Counted from the stretch's first letter, positions 17,087 to 26,254 are shown. The stretch: 35,553 bases of DNA from Actinomycetota bacterium (GCA_023379935.1 JAMCPD010000016.1:15516-51068); one strand, 5' to 3'. The notes: generated by a model not told the origin, from the sequence alone. Numbers and translations are program-made.

Positions 17087-17123
17087 GCTAGCAGTATTTG
17101 GGCAATAATTGAAGTATGCTAGC
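17087..17123. promoter_or_regulatory. Inverted repeat in the divergent spacer
   Basis: GCTAGCA (17087-17093) and TGCTAGC (17117-17123) are perfect 7-bp inverted arms 23 bp apart. They sit in the 79-bp spacer between two divergently transcribed glycan genes. The arms are about three and a half helical turns apart, so this could be a shared operator. Confidence 0.45.
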
Positions 17124-17153
17124 TAAAAAAGGAAAAGGAAAGACGCTACAGCT

Positions 17154-18002
17154 TTGAACAAACATATACGATCAGCACTTGATACACAGACAGTATTCGA
17201 TACAGCGGCGGTACCCGATGCAGTGCTTCGGGAACCAACCTCACTTGGCAATGTGGTGATAAGCCCGAAAAAGCGTCCCGCAGTCGATTTGGAAGTTTTG
17301 ATGCCGGTTTTAAATGAAGAAAAAAGGCTGCCCAACTCCCTCCCACACCTATTAGACTATCTTGCCAACAAACCTTGGTCATCTGCTGTGGTAATAATAG
17401 ACAACGGCAGTGTAGACCGCACGGTTGAAGTGGCACAAAGTTATTCAACACATACCGTTCCGGTACACATAGTTGGTTGTTCTCTAAGAGGCAAGGGGGC
17501 TGCTGTATATCGTGGAATATCAACCGGCAGCTCCCGCTTTGTAGGCTTTATGGATGCTGATCTTGCAACACCGATAGACACTTTGGACACAGTAATGCCT
17601 ATGCTCCAAGAAGGAACAAAGGCAGTGATCGGCTCCAGATACTTAAAGGATTCCACCGTTTTGACAAAGCCTTCCATCGTGCGTCGAATAGGAAGTAGAG
17701 GTTACAAACTGTTTGTAGGCTCTTTGGTCACCAATTTAAAAGATACCCAATGCGGATTTAAGTTTTTCGATGCTGAGCTGGTGCGTAATGTTATTGCTGA
17801 TTGTGAAATAACAGGCTTTACCTTTGACGTAGAACTGTTAGCCGCTATACAGCACCATGGGTATCAAGTTGAAGAAATCCCGGTTGCCTGGAACTCCAGA
17901 GACGGATCAACATTTAGAATTATAGAAGACGGGTTGGTGGCTGCAAGAGACTTGCTGGCTCTGCATCGTAAGTTTCGCAGTTCCAAAACAACTTTACAAT
18001 AA
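17154..18002 (+). CDS. GT2 glycosyltransferase, dolichyl/polyprenyl-phosphate glucose synthase-like
   Basis: 282 residues. GT-A fold motifs are LMPVLNEEKRLP, IIDNGSVDRT, GKGAAVYRG and the metal-binding FMDADLATP. DTQCGFKFF and GFTFDVELL are typical of the ALG5/DPM1-like group that charges polyprenyl phosphate with a hexose on the cytoplasmic side. Its product could feed the neighbouring GT-C enzymes. No ATG is suitable; TTG 17154 is preceded at some distance by AAAAGGAAAG, so the start is provisional, and the first about 40 residues are poorly conserved in character. It leads a plus-strand run with the GT4 gene (48 nt further) and the second GT-C gene. Confidence 0.9.
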   Translation: MNKHIRSALDTQTVFDTAAVPDAVLREPTSLGNVVISPKKRPAVDLEVLMPVLNEEKRLPNSLPHLLDYLANKPWSSAVVIIDNGSVDRTVEVAQSYSTHTVPVHIVGCSLRGKGAAVYRGISTGSSRFVGFMDADLATPIDTLDTVMPMLQEGTKAVIGSRYLKDSTVLTKPSIVRRIGSRGYKLFVGSLVTNLKDTQCGFKFFDAELVRNVIADCEITGFTFDVELLAAIQHHGYQVEEIPVAWNSRDGSTFRIIEDGLVAARDLLALHRKFRSSKTTLQ

Positions 18003-18049
18003 GTAATGTTTTTTGATAGACAATGTCTCATCTCCCATAGCGACATTTC

Positions 18050-19504
18050 ATGCCTAAGACCGTAAGAACACTTGATGAGTGCAGACTGCTGTTTTTGAAC
18101 TGGCGCGACCCCGGTCATCCCCTCGCCGGGGGAGCTGAAATTTACTGTATGGAGATAGCACAACGCTTAGCCATCCGTGGCGCTAAAATTACACTGTTTA
18201 GTGCTAAATATCCGAACGCAGCAGATCGTGAAGTATCAAACAGCATAGAAATAAGGAGGGCGGGGGGAACTTACAGCCTTTATCTATACGCACTCATACA
18301 TGTACTTAAAAATAGGAAAAAGTATGATGCAATAGTTGATTTTCAAAACGGGATACCCTTTTTCTCACCTTTAGTTACTCCATCCGCCGTTGTTCTGACC
18401 ATGTTCCATGTTCATCAGGAACAGTTTAAAATTCATTTTAAATGGCCACTTAATCAGATCGGAAAAATTGCAGAAGGGCCTTTCACCAGACAGGTCTACC
18501 GACATATCCCCATAGTGGCTATCTCGGCAACTACACGACAAAACATCCGCACACAACTGAAACTGGATGAGCCAATATTTATCATCCCATGCGGAACAGA
18601 CGCGACAAAAGCTACGATAAAAAGCATAAAGGAACGAACAGCCTATCCGACGATAGTATGCGTAACCCGTCTTGTCCCCCACAAACAGATCGATATTCTC
18701 TTGGGCACACTTCAACTGCTGAAAAACAGATATCACAATCTAAAACTACACATAGTCGGAGACGGACCTCTTCGCGAAAGGCTTGAAGGCACAGCAAAAC
18801 AGTTGGAAATCTCTGATATAGTTACCTTTTATGGCAAAGTTTCCGAAGGGACCAAGGACAAACTGGTGTCATCTTCTTGGTTGGCTGCAAATCCCTCAAA
18901 TGCAGAGGGGTGGTCACTTACTGTCATGGAAGCAGCCCTAAGCGGAGTTCCAACGGTTGCATTTGATGTACCGGGACTGCGGGATTCAATTATAGATGGT
19001 AAAACCGGATGGTTGGTAAAAGAGACTGGTACCAAAAGGACCGATGCCGTCACTGGCCTTGCAAATGCGATAGACGACGCACTTCAAAAACTAAAGGACC
19101 CTCTTACCGCTAAGGTTTGGGGAGAGCGATGCCATAAATGGGCACGGCAGTTTACCTGGGAAAATAGCGCAACAAAGTTTGGCCAAGTCATAATTGCAGA
19201 AATCAACAGAAAAAAACTCGGAATAAAAGAACGCCGCAAGGTTGCCGATAATGCAACTGTAGTAACCTTTAGCTCCCCAAACCCTGATGCAACTGTCTTG
19301 CAACTTGAAAACTTTGTAAGGTCAACCGATTCCTGGGCACGGGATACCAACAGATTCTCTCTCTTTTTATACAGCTGTGACGACACAGAGGCTTACGGCG
19401 TACTGCGCCGGCTTGGGCCGGTACATGACATCACGACCCGGCCGGCTCACATTGTTGATCTGTTATTAGGAGCTAAAATGTCCGAAACCAAAAGCCCCAC
19501 TTGA
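18050..19504 (+). CDS. GT4-family glycosyltransferase with a C-terminal extension
   Basis: 484 residues. The GT-B fold is shown by the N-terminal GGAEIY loop, the nucleotide-sugar-binding half starting near VCVTRLVPHKQ, HIVGDGPLRERLE, and the E-X7-E motif EGWSLTVME followed by GVPTVAFDVPGLRD. It likely transfers an NDP-sugar to a lipid-linked glycan in the cytoplasm. Residues after about 385 form a roughly 100-residue extension with no motif I recognise. The stop overlaps the start of the next gene by one base (TGATG), so translation is coupled to the GT-C-like protein. Confidence 0.9.
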   Translation: MPKTVRTLDECRLLFLNWRDPGHPLAGGAEIYCMEIAQRLAIRGAKITLFSAKYPNAADREVSNSIEIRRAGGTYSLYLYALIHVLKNRKKYDAIVDFQNGIPFFSPLVTPSAVVLTMFHVHQEQFKIHFKWPLNQIGKIAEGPFTRQVYRHIPIVAISATTRQNIRTQLKLDEPIFIIPCGTDATKATIKSIKERTAYPTIVCVTRLVPHKQIDILLGTLQLLKNRYHNLKLHIVGDGPLRERLEGTAKQLEISDIVTFYGKVSEGTKDKLVSSSWLAANPSNAEGWSLTVMEAALSGVPTVAFDVPGLRDSIIDGKTGWLVKETGTKRTDAVTGLANAIDDALQKLKDPLTAKVWGERCHKWARQFTWENSATKFGQVIIAEINRKKLGIKERRKVADNATVVTFSSPNPDATVLQLENFVRSTDSWARDTNRFSLFLYSCDDTEAYGVLRRLGPVHDITTRPAHIVDLLLGAKMSETKSPT

Positions 19505-21951
19505 TGAGTATCTACAATCCAACTCAAGCAACTAAGGTGCATAATGTGGCACAAATAGATACTCAAGATACAGCCTCGCACACTGAACCGGTAAAAACCT
19601 GGACAGATATCAGTAAAATATGCGCAGTAGTCAGCATAGCTGCTGGTATCTTTTATGCTCTTTTCAGTATCATAAATCTAACAATCAATATTCCTGCACT
19701 GAACACAGCTCTTGCAATCAGCCCGACAGATCGCAATATAACGGGAACCGTAATCTTCACAATAATTTGGGTAGCTCTTTTCGTAGGTCTTATTGCTCAC
19801 ATAACTTCAAGACGGCTGACTTTAAAAGACGGATCTGCCAATACATTGGGCCCGTTAGAATCAAATCCGGCTCCAACTTCCTCCAGGCGAGCTTCTCATT
19901 CCCATAGCGTAAAGATAGCCATACTGGGATTAATACTAGTTTTACTTGTATATCACGGAATCTTTTACCCCGGGGTAATCACCTGGGGAGATTGGTCAAC
20001 TTTTATCAACATATCCGCCATAAAAGGATGGTTTCCTTACCCGACAGTTTGGTCATTTTCCAACTTGGGTTTTTCAAACGCAGTGGGATCTTCTTTCTTT
20101 CCGCTGGAAGTAGTTATGGGCTTAGGAGCACACTTGGGAGCACCGTGGTGGTTGATCGAACGAATATTTTTTTATATTCCGGCAGTTGTGCTTTGTTACT
20201 TAGGACCTTTTTTACTTTTACGTTTTTTGAACTACTCACCCTGGTACTGTTTGATAGCCGGAATTCTATTTACAGTTAACCCCTATGCACTTGTCCTTAT
20301 ATCGGGTGGGCAACTAACTGTTGGAGTAGGGTATGCTCTTTTGCCGTTCTTTGCGATATTAGCAATAGCCTACTTACGCCGTCCCTCAATCCCAAGAGCA
20401 CTTGGGTGCGGAATGGTATTGGGTGTCCAAGCCTGGTTTGACCCTCGGGAAGCGACACTATCTATTGGAGTAAGTATCGTAGTAATAGCAGTTCTTCTCT
20501 TATGGAAAAAACGGGCAATCCTCTTACCGTTACTCAAGCCCCAAACTCTTATAATTCCGCTAAGTGCTTTTATACTACAGCTCCAGTGGATACTGCCTAT
20601 CTTAATCGGTGCACCTCCTAAACTACCCGCTAGTTTTGCGGGCTCTTCCAGCTTGAGCTCGCTTTCCTTCATAACATTGGGTGATGCTCTCGGACTTTTT
20701 CATCCCTTTTGGCCCAAATATATTTTTCCGCATGTCTTTGTCATGCCTGCTATATGGATCACAATACCGGTTATAGTCGGCTTGTTACTCCTTGTCCCTA
20801 TTTGGAATAAAACTATAATACCGGTTGCATTAACCATATATTTAGCATTTTCAGTTGTCCTTGTAGGTGCCAATCTACCATTTGGATCTTTGAACACCTG
20901 GATATTTACCCATATACCAGAAATGAGTGCCTTCAGAGATCCCTCAGTTTTTTTCGGACCAATTGCTTTGGCTCTGGCCATCCTGATACCAACCGCTATT
21001 TTTTCTAAGCAGCCTTCGTCTGAGCTTAGCCAACATAAAAGCGTTGACTGGCTCGGAAGTGCCAACACGAAATTAATATTGGGTATCTTTTTTATAATAC
21101 TGCTTGTAACCTCAGCATTTCCTGCGCTTTCCGGCACACTAAAACACGACTTGGCACCACGAACAGTGCCCGCCTCTTATACTGCATTAGAGAACTTTGT
21201 AGAACAACATAACGGTTCAATCCTATGGATACCTGCTGTGTCACGTTTTGCCAATAAACAAACACTGGAACATCCATCCATAGGAGCAGATAAAATACCG
21301 ATTGACACCAAAGGAAACGGAACAGTCAACCCTGGCTTAATATATGTTTCTCCGTCTCTTTCTTGGCTGCTCAACACACCGCGACAAAGTTTAAATAAGT
21401 ATCATATTGCATATGTAGTAGTTAGATTAGATGCGACTTCCTATGGTAGCGCATATCCATATCCTGAAACTCTGGAACAAACATTAGCTGTCTTGAAACA
21501 TTTTAAACACTATCAACTGGGGAGTAGATTGCGTTTATATGAAGTAAATGCCGGCGCCAATTCACCCTTCACGCTTGATGGTCCCCATAAATCTGCGAAA
21601 AACTTGAAATGGGCATCTTCAACAACCGACTCTTACACTGTTACCGTCAACAACGACACTACCAATTCGAGCTCGAACAGCTTGCTGGTTTTCTGGCAAC
21701 ACTACAACCCCCAGTGGACAGCCGTTGCCGGTGGAGTGACGCTGCAGCATATATCAGTAAATGGGTGGGCTAACGGTTTTGTACTGCCTACCAACACAGC
21801 AAAAAAAGTAGATATCACCTACAGCCCCCAAAAAGGTCTTGATATCGGACTTGATATAGAGGCTATATTTTTGCTGCTTGGACTGGTAATTATGATCATC
21901 TCAGGCATTATTTCTCTCTCGAAAACCATAAGTTTCCGTAGGGGGATATAA
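19504..21951 (+). CDS. Second GT-C-type membrane glycosyltransferase, AftD-like
   Basis: About 815 residues. It has an N-terminal soluble tail, about 13 membrane segments to around residue 560, an extracytoplasmic C-terminal region, and a final membrane segment with a short basic end (SFRRGI). GVITWGDWSTF in the first external loop, VNPYALVLISGGQLTVGVGYALLPF and AFRDPSVFF correspond to the motifs of the paralogue at 14828-17074. The role is probably transfer of a sugar from a polyprenyl-phosphate donor outside the membrane. The ATG at 19504 is used because it overlaps the upstream stop (TGATG). The last 57 bases are part of a 58-bp direct repeat with a second copy about 2.4 kb downstream. Confidence 0.75.
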   Translation: MSIYNPTQATKVHNVAQIDTQDTASHTEPVKTWTDISKICAVVSIAAGIFYALFSIINLTINIPALNTALAISPTDRNITGTVIFTIIWVALFVGLIAHITSRRLTLKDGSANTLGPLESNPAPTSSRRASHSHSVKIAILGLILVLLVYHGIFYPGVITWGDWSTFINISAIKGWFPYPTVWSFSNLGFSNAVGSSFFPLEVVMGLGAHLGAPWWLIERIFFYIPAVVLCYLGPFLLLRFLNYSPWYCLIAGILFTVNPYALVLISGGQLTVGVGYALLPFFAILAIAYLRRPSIPRALGCGMVLGVQAWFDPREATLSIGVSIVVIAVLLLWKKRAILLPLLKPQTLIIPLSAFILQLQWILPILIGAPPKLPASFAGSSSLSSLSFITLGDALGLFHPFWPKYIFPHVFVMPAIWITIPVIVGLLLLVPIWNKTIIPVALTIYLAFSVVLVGANLPFGSLNTWIFTHIPEMSAFRDPSVFFGPIALALAILIPTAIFSKQPSSELSQHKSVDWLGSANTKLILGIFFIILLVTSAFPALSGTLKHDLAPRTVPASYTALENFVEQHNGSILWIPAVSRFANKQTLEHPSIGADKIPIDTKGNGTVNPGLIYVSPSLSWLLNTPRQSLNKYHIAYVVVRLDATSYGSAYPYPETLEQTLAVLKHFKHYQLGSRLRLYEVNAGANSPFTLDGPHKSAKNLKWASSTTDSYTVTVNNDTTNSSSNSLLVFWQHYNPQWTAVAGGVTLQHISVNGWANGFVLPTNTAKKVDITYSPQKGLDIGLDIEAIFLLLGLVIMIISGIISLSKTISFRRGI

Positions 21952-21952
21952 G
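21895..21952. repeat. 58-bp direct repeat, left copy (end of the GT-C-like gene)
   Basis: 54 of 58 positions are identical to 24362-24419. On the plus strand it is the C-terminus and stop of the GT-C-like gene. On the minus strand it also retains an open C-terminus and stop (LISPYGNLWFSREK) equivalent to that of the FkbM methyltransferase at the right copy. Confidence 0.9.
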
Positions 21953-21964
21953 TAAACTGGATCT

Positions 21965-23215
21965 TCACCATATCGTAGATAACGCCTCGCGATAGATCAC
22001 CTCCCAATGGTCAGCTGCTTGATCTGGATGGAGATTGGTAAGTGCCCACTTTTGTGCCTTAGTGCCTATGCGATGACGTAGATCAGCAGAAGATGCCAAT
22101 TCGCATAAAGCAGCAGCACAAGCGTTAACATCGTCAATACCTACAAGATAGCCTGTATCTTGATGTCGCAGTAGTTCGCAAGCACCAATGTTGCTTGCGC
22201 TCACTACGGGAAGACCCATAGCCATAGCTTCTGCTACAGCCATGCCAAAGCTTTCTGATCTGGACATAGCAACATAAATATCTGCATGAGCTAGCAACTC
22301 TATTAACTCCAAACGAGAAAGCTTGCCGGTAAACGAAACACTTGTTCCAAGCCCAAGATGCACTACTTGTTGCTCCAGTTGCTGACGCTGTGGTCCATCA
22401 CCAACCAAAACAAGTTGAAGCTGTTCACACTGATATTTGGCATGAGCAAAAGCATCAATAATTAGATTGACTTCCTTACGCTCTATCATCCAACCGGCCG
22501 ATACACATTTCACGCCCTCCTCTACAAACGACGCAGAATAATGAGTAGATTTCTGAACTGCATTGAAGAACTCCATATGCACCGGAGGTCTAACTATCCT
22601 GCATCGCTTTTCAGGAACACCCTGTGATATCAACAGTTCCAGCGCTGTTTCACCTGTAGCAACAACACAAGCAGATTTCCCCAGTGTTTTCCGGTTTAAC
22701 CGACCAAACAGTAACTTCGGAACAGCCAACGTCAAGAGTCGTGTCAAACGTTCTGCTTGTTGTGCCATCAATGACGACGATGCAGTGTATCCGAGTGATG
22801 CCCATCCTTCGTCCCGACCGGACCAGGTTTGTAGTGGCTGGACCGGTCCTACTATAAACGGGAGATAACGCATATTGGCCAGATATGGCAATAAACTAAA
22901 TGTCTGACCAAGAGCAAAAGGAAGCCCATGGTGCACTATATTAACCCCACTGGCTAAATTATACTGGCTAACAGCCTTAGCAACACGAATTGGTAGAGTT
23001 ACACCACCAAGTTGAGCATTATGTCGCTTCCCTACTGAGACAACTTCTCCAACAGCACCGGCAACAGCATCCTCTGTAACTACTCGAAACCGCCAACCAC
23101 GCCGCGTTAACGCCTCGACAACACCATACATGAAAGTATGCTCAGATCCAGCTTGCGGATCCCAACGTAGTGCTCCCGGTGCAAGCAGCACGGTAAGCCC
23201 GGCTTCCTGGTTCAT
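21965..23215 (-). CDS. GT4-family glycosyltransferase in the repeat-flanked cassette
   Basis: 416 residues with a GT-B fold. GALRWDPQAGSEHTF at the N-terminus is the acceptor-side loop. SAGWMIERKEVNLII, LVLVGDGPQRQQLE and the E-X7-E motif ESFGMAVAE followed by GLPVVSAS are the donor-binding half. A cytoplasmic sugar transferase acting on a lipid-linked glycan is likely. It lies 24 nt downstream of a GT2 gene on the same strand. The pair lies between 58-bp direct repeats and runs against the plus-strand genes on either side, so it looks like an inserted module. Confidence 0.92.
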   Translation of the reverse strand: MNQEAGLTVLLAPGALRWDPQAGSEHTFMYGVVEALTRRGWRFRVVTEDAVAGAVGEVVSVGKRHNAQLGGVTLPIRVAKAVSQYNLASGVNIVHHGLPFALGQTFSLLPYLANMRYLPFIVGPVQPLQTWSGRDEGWASLGYTASSSLMAQQAERLTRLLTLAVPKLLFGRLNRKTLGKSACVVATGETALELLISQGVPEKRCRIVRPPVHMEFFNAVQKSTHYSASFVEEGVKCVSAGWMIERKEVNLIIDAFAHAKYQCEQLQLVLVGDGPQRQQLEQQVVHLGLGTSVSFTGKLSRLELIELLAHADIYVAMSRSESFGMAVAEAMAMGLPVVSASNIGACELLRHQDTGYLVGIDDVNACAAALCELASSADLRHRIGTKAQKWALTNLHPDQAADHWEVIYREALSTIW

Positions 23216-23239
23216 GACAATATTCGCAATATGCGCATT

Positions 23240-24355
23240 TCACATACCAACGGCGCGCTCCCAAGAACTCGACCGAGGCCCCACTGATCGTGCCCCAACT
23301 AATCGAACCCGACTGGATTCACCAAGTGAGTCAAGCAAGAATGGCCGTTTTACCACCCGTGCCCAGGCATGCATAATACCTGGTTTGGTAACACCAGGTT
23401 TACGTCGCCGTCGTAATGTCTCTGGAATCCACCAGACAACTTGTCCAAGCCCGAACAACAATCCGGCAATGCTTCGCCATGCCCCTAGTCGAACAAGCAG
23501 GCAGGCAAAAGCTGCCGTACGGATTATTGATGCAATCAACACTATCGGTAACCAGATAATTGGTACACAAGCGAGCAACATAATAGTGGTATTACGCTCA
23601 CGCAATAATACTCGGGCAACACTAACTTCACGCCACTCTGTATCGTTAGCTGCCGGATAACCACCAGGCGCTACTGCACCCCCTGCATGGTCAATCACCG
23701 CTTCACGCACTACTGAGACCTCAAAGCCTCGGCGTAACGCTTGCCAACAGTACTCTACATCTTCCACAAACATAAAGTAGCGGGTATCGAAACCTCCAAC
23801 TAGATCAAAACATGACCGGTTGGTAGCTAGGCAACAACCTGTTATATACAGCGGCAAACGGCTATCATTTACTGAAAGTCCGTGTGGAATACCAGATATG
23901 TCTACCACCGCTCCTGCTTCATACCCCTGGGTTGCCTGCTGATAAACAAGCGGGCCGGCTACCCCGGGGGTATCTATAAGGGAATTAACTAAATATTGCA
24001 ATGTAGCAGTTTCCGGGTATGTATCAGGATTCAGAAATATTAGTACTGATCCTGTAGTATGGTGGGCACCCAGGTTAGCACCCCCAGCAAATCCCAGGTT
24101 AACTGCACTGCGAACCACTGTCACTCCTGGCCATTGAACTAGCGCGGCACCAATACTGTCATCTGTAGAGGCATTGTCAACAACTACTACTTCACGCCAT
24201 TGCAATGGTTGCAACGCTTCAAGACAGCCGGTCAAAGTATCACCAGCATTGAAACATATCACCACCACCGAAGCGTCTATTATGCCTTGTGACGCACCAT
24301 TCTCATCACAAGGCACATCAAGTGTCTCTAATGATTGATTGGACTCAGCCGTCAT
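23240..24355 (-). CDS. GT2 glycosyltransferase, rhamnosyltransferase (WbbL)-like
   Basis: 371 residues. ASVVVICFNAG, VVVDNASTDDS, NLGFAGGANLG, and LNPDT in the DXD position are the hallmarks of the WbbL-like rhamnosyl/galactofuranosyl group of GT2. FMFVEDVEYCWQALRRG carries the catalytic-base ED pair. About residues 255-310 form two hydrophobic segments, so the enzyme is probably membrane-attached. The final part is Arg-rich. It is the first gene of the two-gene cassette, and its start lies only about 10 bp from the right-hand direct repeat. Confidence 0.9.
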   Translation of the reverse strand: MTAESNQSLETLDVPCDENGASQGIIDASVVVICFNAGDTLTGCLEALQPLQWREVVVVDNASTDDSIGAALVQWPGVTVVRSAVNLGFAGGANLGAHHTTGSVLIFLNPDTYPETATLQYLVNSLIDTPGVAGPLVYQQATQGYEAGAVVDISGIPHGLSVNDSRLPLYITGCCLATNRSCFDLVGGFDTRYFMFVEDVEYCWQALRRGFEVSVVREAVIDHAGGAVAPGGYPAANDTEWREVSVARVLLRERNTTIMLLACVPIIWLPIVLIASIIRTAAFACLLVRLGAWRSIAGLLFGLGQVVWWIPETLRRRRKPGVTKPGIMHAWARVVKRPFLLDSLGESSRVRLVGARSVGPRSSSWERAVGM

Positions 24356-24361
24356 CTATAT

Positions 24362-24419
24362 ATCATCTCAGGAACTATTTCTCTCTCGAAAACCATAAGT
24401 TTACGTTGGGGGATATAAG
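24362..24419. repeat. 58-bp direct repeat, right copy (end of the FkbM gene)
   Basis: Second copy of 21895-21952 with four differences. On the minus strand it encodes the C-terminus and stop of the FkbM methyltransferase. On the plus strand it still reads as the last 18 residues and stop of a GT-C-like gene (IISGTISLSKT...GI), although no such gene precedes it. Confidence 0.9.
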
Positions 24420-25202
24420 CGGATCTGTTTGTTTGACAAGTGCCATCCCCGCATTTTCCAAGAGATCAACAAGATGCTCTACAGACTTAGCCGGAACCGG
24501 ATGGCATTCCATTACTAAGTTACGCACTATTTTCCACGATTGTGCAGGTGTATCCTCAATAATCTCATGCTCTGCCCCCTCAATATCTATCTTGACTAAA
24601 TCAACAACTCCTTTTTGCTCTGCGGCTAAACTAAGCAACTCTTGTAAGGAGATAGTGTTAATTTTTATATAGCCAGCTGACGGGACTCCACTTTCGACAT
24701 CAACAATACTACTCTGCTCACTCGCACTAGCCAAAGAAAACAAACAGTTCTGCTCGGACTGTTTCCACACACCCGCCTCTATCACTTTTACTTTCCCATC
24801 TACTTTATTGGCAGCTAAGTTCCTGTGCAAATATTGAACAACATTGGGCGCCGGCTCCACGGCAATCCCTGTAGCAAGGGGGAATCGCTCAAGCAGTGCC
24901 AGAGAAAACGCTCCAATATTGGCTCCAATATCCAAAAAAGACGATATACCTGAATAATCATTTAGTAAATATGGGTTACAAGCTATATTCTCATATGCTG
25001 CCCACCAGGAATAAGAGGGACAATAAATAGTAGTGCCCTTTTTGGTAAGCACTTTAATGTTTAATTTTAAAGGGGTATACTGATTGAGCGCGCCTATTAA
25101 AATAAAACGGATCCAATTAGAAACACTATTAGCCATCAACCTAACCTTGTGAGAATAAGATAAAGATAAATAAGTATCCACTATAGGAACAGAACCATTC
25201 AT
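24375..25202 (-). CDS. FkbM-family SAM-dependent methyltransferase
   Basis: 275 residues. The SAM-binding motif I is FLDIGANIGAFSLAL, followed by the acidic VEPAPNVVQYL, and the FkbM signature is LVKIDIEGAEHEII. In polysaccharide loci these enzymes methylate sugar hydroxyls, which fits the surrounding glycosyltransferases. A hydrophobic stretch near residues 28-42 could associate with the membrane. The C-terminus (NVNLWFSREK) is encoded inside the right-hand direct repeat. The ATG at 25202 has no ribosome site but lies 6 nt after a TATGAT, pointing to a leaderless mRNA. It diverges from the next gene with only 17 bp between starts. Confidence 0.92.
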   Translation of the reverse strand: MNGSVPIVDTYLSLSYSHKVRLMANSVSNWIRFILIGALNQYTPLKLNIKVLTKKGTTIYCPSYSWWAAYENIACNPYLLNDYSGISSFLDIGANIGAFSLALLERFPLATGIAVEPAPNVVQYLHRNLAANKVDGKVKVIEAGVWKQSEQNCLFSLASASEQSSIVDVESGVPSAGYIKINTISLQELLSLAAEQKGVVDLVKIDIEGAEHEIIEDTPAQSWKIVRNLVMECHPVPAKSVEHLVDLLENAGMALVKQTDPLISPNVNLWFSREK

Positions 25203-25207
25203 AGTGC

Positions 25208-25214
25208 TATCATA
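25208..25214. promoter_or_regulatory. Overlapping divergent -10 elements in a 17-bp spacer
   Basis: On the plus strand TATCAT (25208-25213) is followed by 6 nt and ATG at 25220. On the minus strand TATGAT (25214-25209) is followed by 6 nt and ATG at 25202. The two hexamers share five base pairs. No convincing -35 box is seen on either side. Transcripts from either element would start at or next to the initiation codon. Confidence 0.5.
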
Positions 25215-25219
25215 TCAAC

Positions 25220-26062
25220 ATGGTTGATAATTTGCCACCACATAATGTCAATGGCGAAGTAGCTGTAATTGTTCCAACACGTAACTGTTCAAGAACACTT
25301 CGTAACTGTCTTGATTCGCTACAGTATCAAACTCTTGTTCCACAAATCATAGTAGTAGACAATGGTTCAACTGATAATACTCGTGAAATAGCAACAGAAC
25401 TCGCTGACTTTGTGCTTGACATAGGTCCAGAACGTTCAGCACAACGCAATGCTGGAGCACAAGCAACTCAAGCTGACATAGTGGGTTTCATTGATTCTGA
25501 CATGATTCTCACGCCAAATGTAGTTGAAGAAGCTGTTGTTAAAATTCGTCAAGGAGCAGTAAGCGTTATAATACCCGAACACACTACAGGAGAAGGTTTT
25601 TGGGCATCTGTGATAGCTTTCGAACACTCCTTGTTCCAAGAATACAATACTGGAATACCACGCTTTTTTACCAGAAAAGTTTTTGATGAAAGTGGTGGCT
25701 ACGATGAGATGATGACAGGACCAGAAGATAGGGACTTAGCATTGCGCGTAGCGAAACTTGGCCCATGTGCTCTAATTGATGCTGAAATTATTCATGATAT
25801 AGGACACATTAGTTATTTCCAAACATGTGCTAAAGCGGGCTACTATGCACCCGGACGTGCCTTATTCTCACACAAGCACGGAATGGAAGAAACTAAACGG
25901 GTATTTAAACAACAACCATGGCTACGTAAACCTCAAAAACTTTTAAACCCGCTTGGAATTGGACTTTTTATTCTCAAGATTGGAGAAATCCTAACAGCAA
26001 GCAGTGTTATTTTATCACAAAAACTTCACTCCGGCCGGAGTAAATTAGACCCATATAAATAG
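25220..26062 (+). CDS. GT2 glycosyltransferase
   Basis: 280 residues. GT-A motifs: VAVIVPTRNCSRTLRNCL, IIVVDNGSTDNT, ERSAQRNAGA, the metal-binding FIDSDMI and the catalytic-site GPEDRDLALR. The last about 35 residues contain a hydrophobic segment (LGIGLFILKIGEILTASSVI) that may bind the membrane. A cytoplasmic sugar transferase for the same glycan is likely; the sugar cannot be read from sequence. It looks AT-richer than the adjoining cassette genes. There is no ribosome site before the ATG, in keeping with leaderless expression from the overlapping divergent promoter. Between this gene and the next (26063-26254) only a weak hairpin (AACTGT/ACAGTT near 26190-26210) is seen. Confidence 0.9.
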   Translation: MVDNLPPHNVNGEVAVIVPTRNCSRTLRNCLDSLQYQTLVPQIIVVDNGSTDNTREIATELADFVLDIGPERSAQRNAGAQATQADIVGFIDSDMILTPNVVEEAVVKIRQGAVSVIIPEHTTGEGFWASVIAFEHSLFQEYNTGIPRFFTRKVFDESGGYDEMMTGPEDRDLALRVAKLGPCALIDAEIIHDIGHISYFQTCAKAGYYAPGRALFSHKHGMEETKRVFKQQPWLRKPQKLLNPLGIGLFILKIGEILTASSVILSQKLHSGRSKLDPYK

Positions 26063-26254
26063 TTCGTCATAAGTCTTTATCCATCATAACTGATTGTTTA
26101 GGCAAGTTAAACTGGTTCATGCGACAACAAGCCTGACAATTACCGCATGGTTGGGCCCTTTCAATAATCTTGCATTAATCGCAATTGGCATAACTGTAGA
26201 GTTATAACAGTTTGTCTTTGCGTGTACAGCCCTTAAAAAACTACTACCCACCCG

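Noticed and set aside
21953-24361. Insertion sequence or integron cassette
   Set aside because: There is no transposase, integrase or terminal inverted repeat between the direct repeats; the content is two glycosyltransferase genes, so the mechanism of insertion is unknown.
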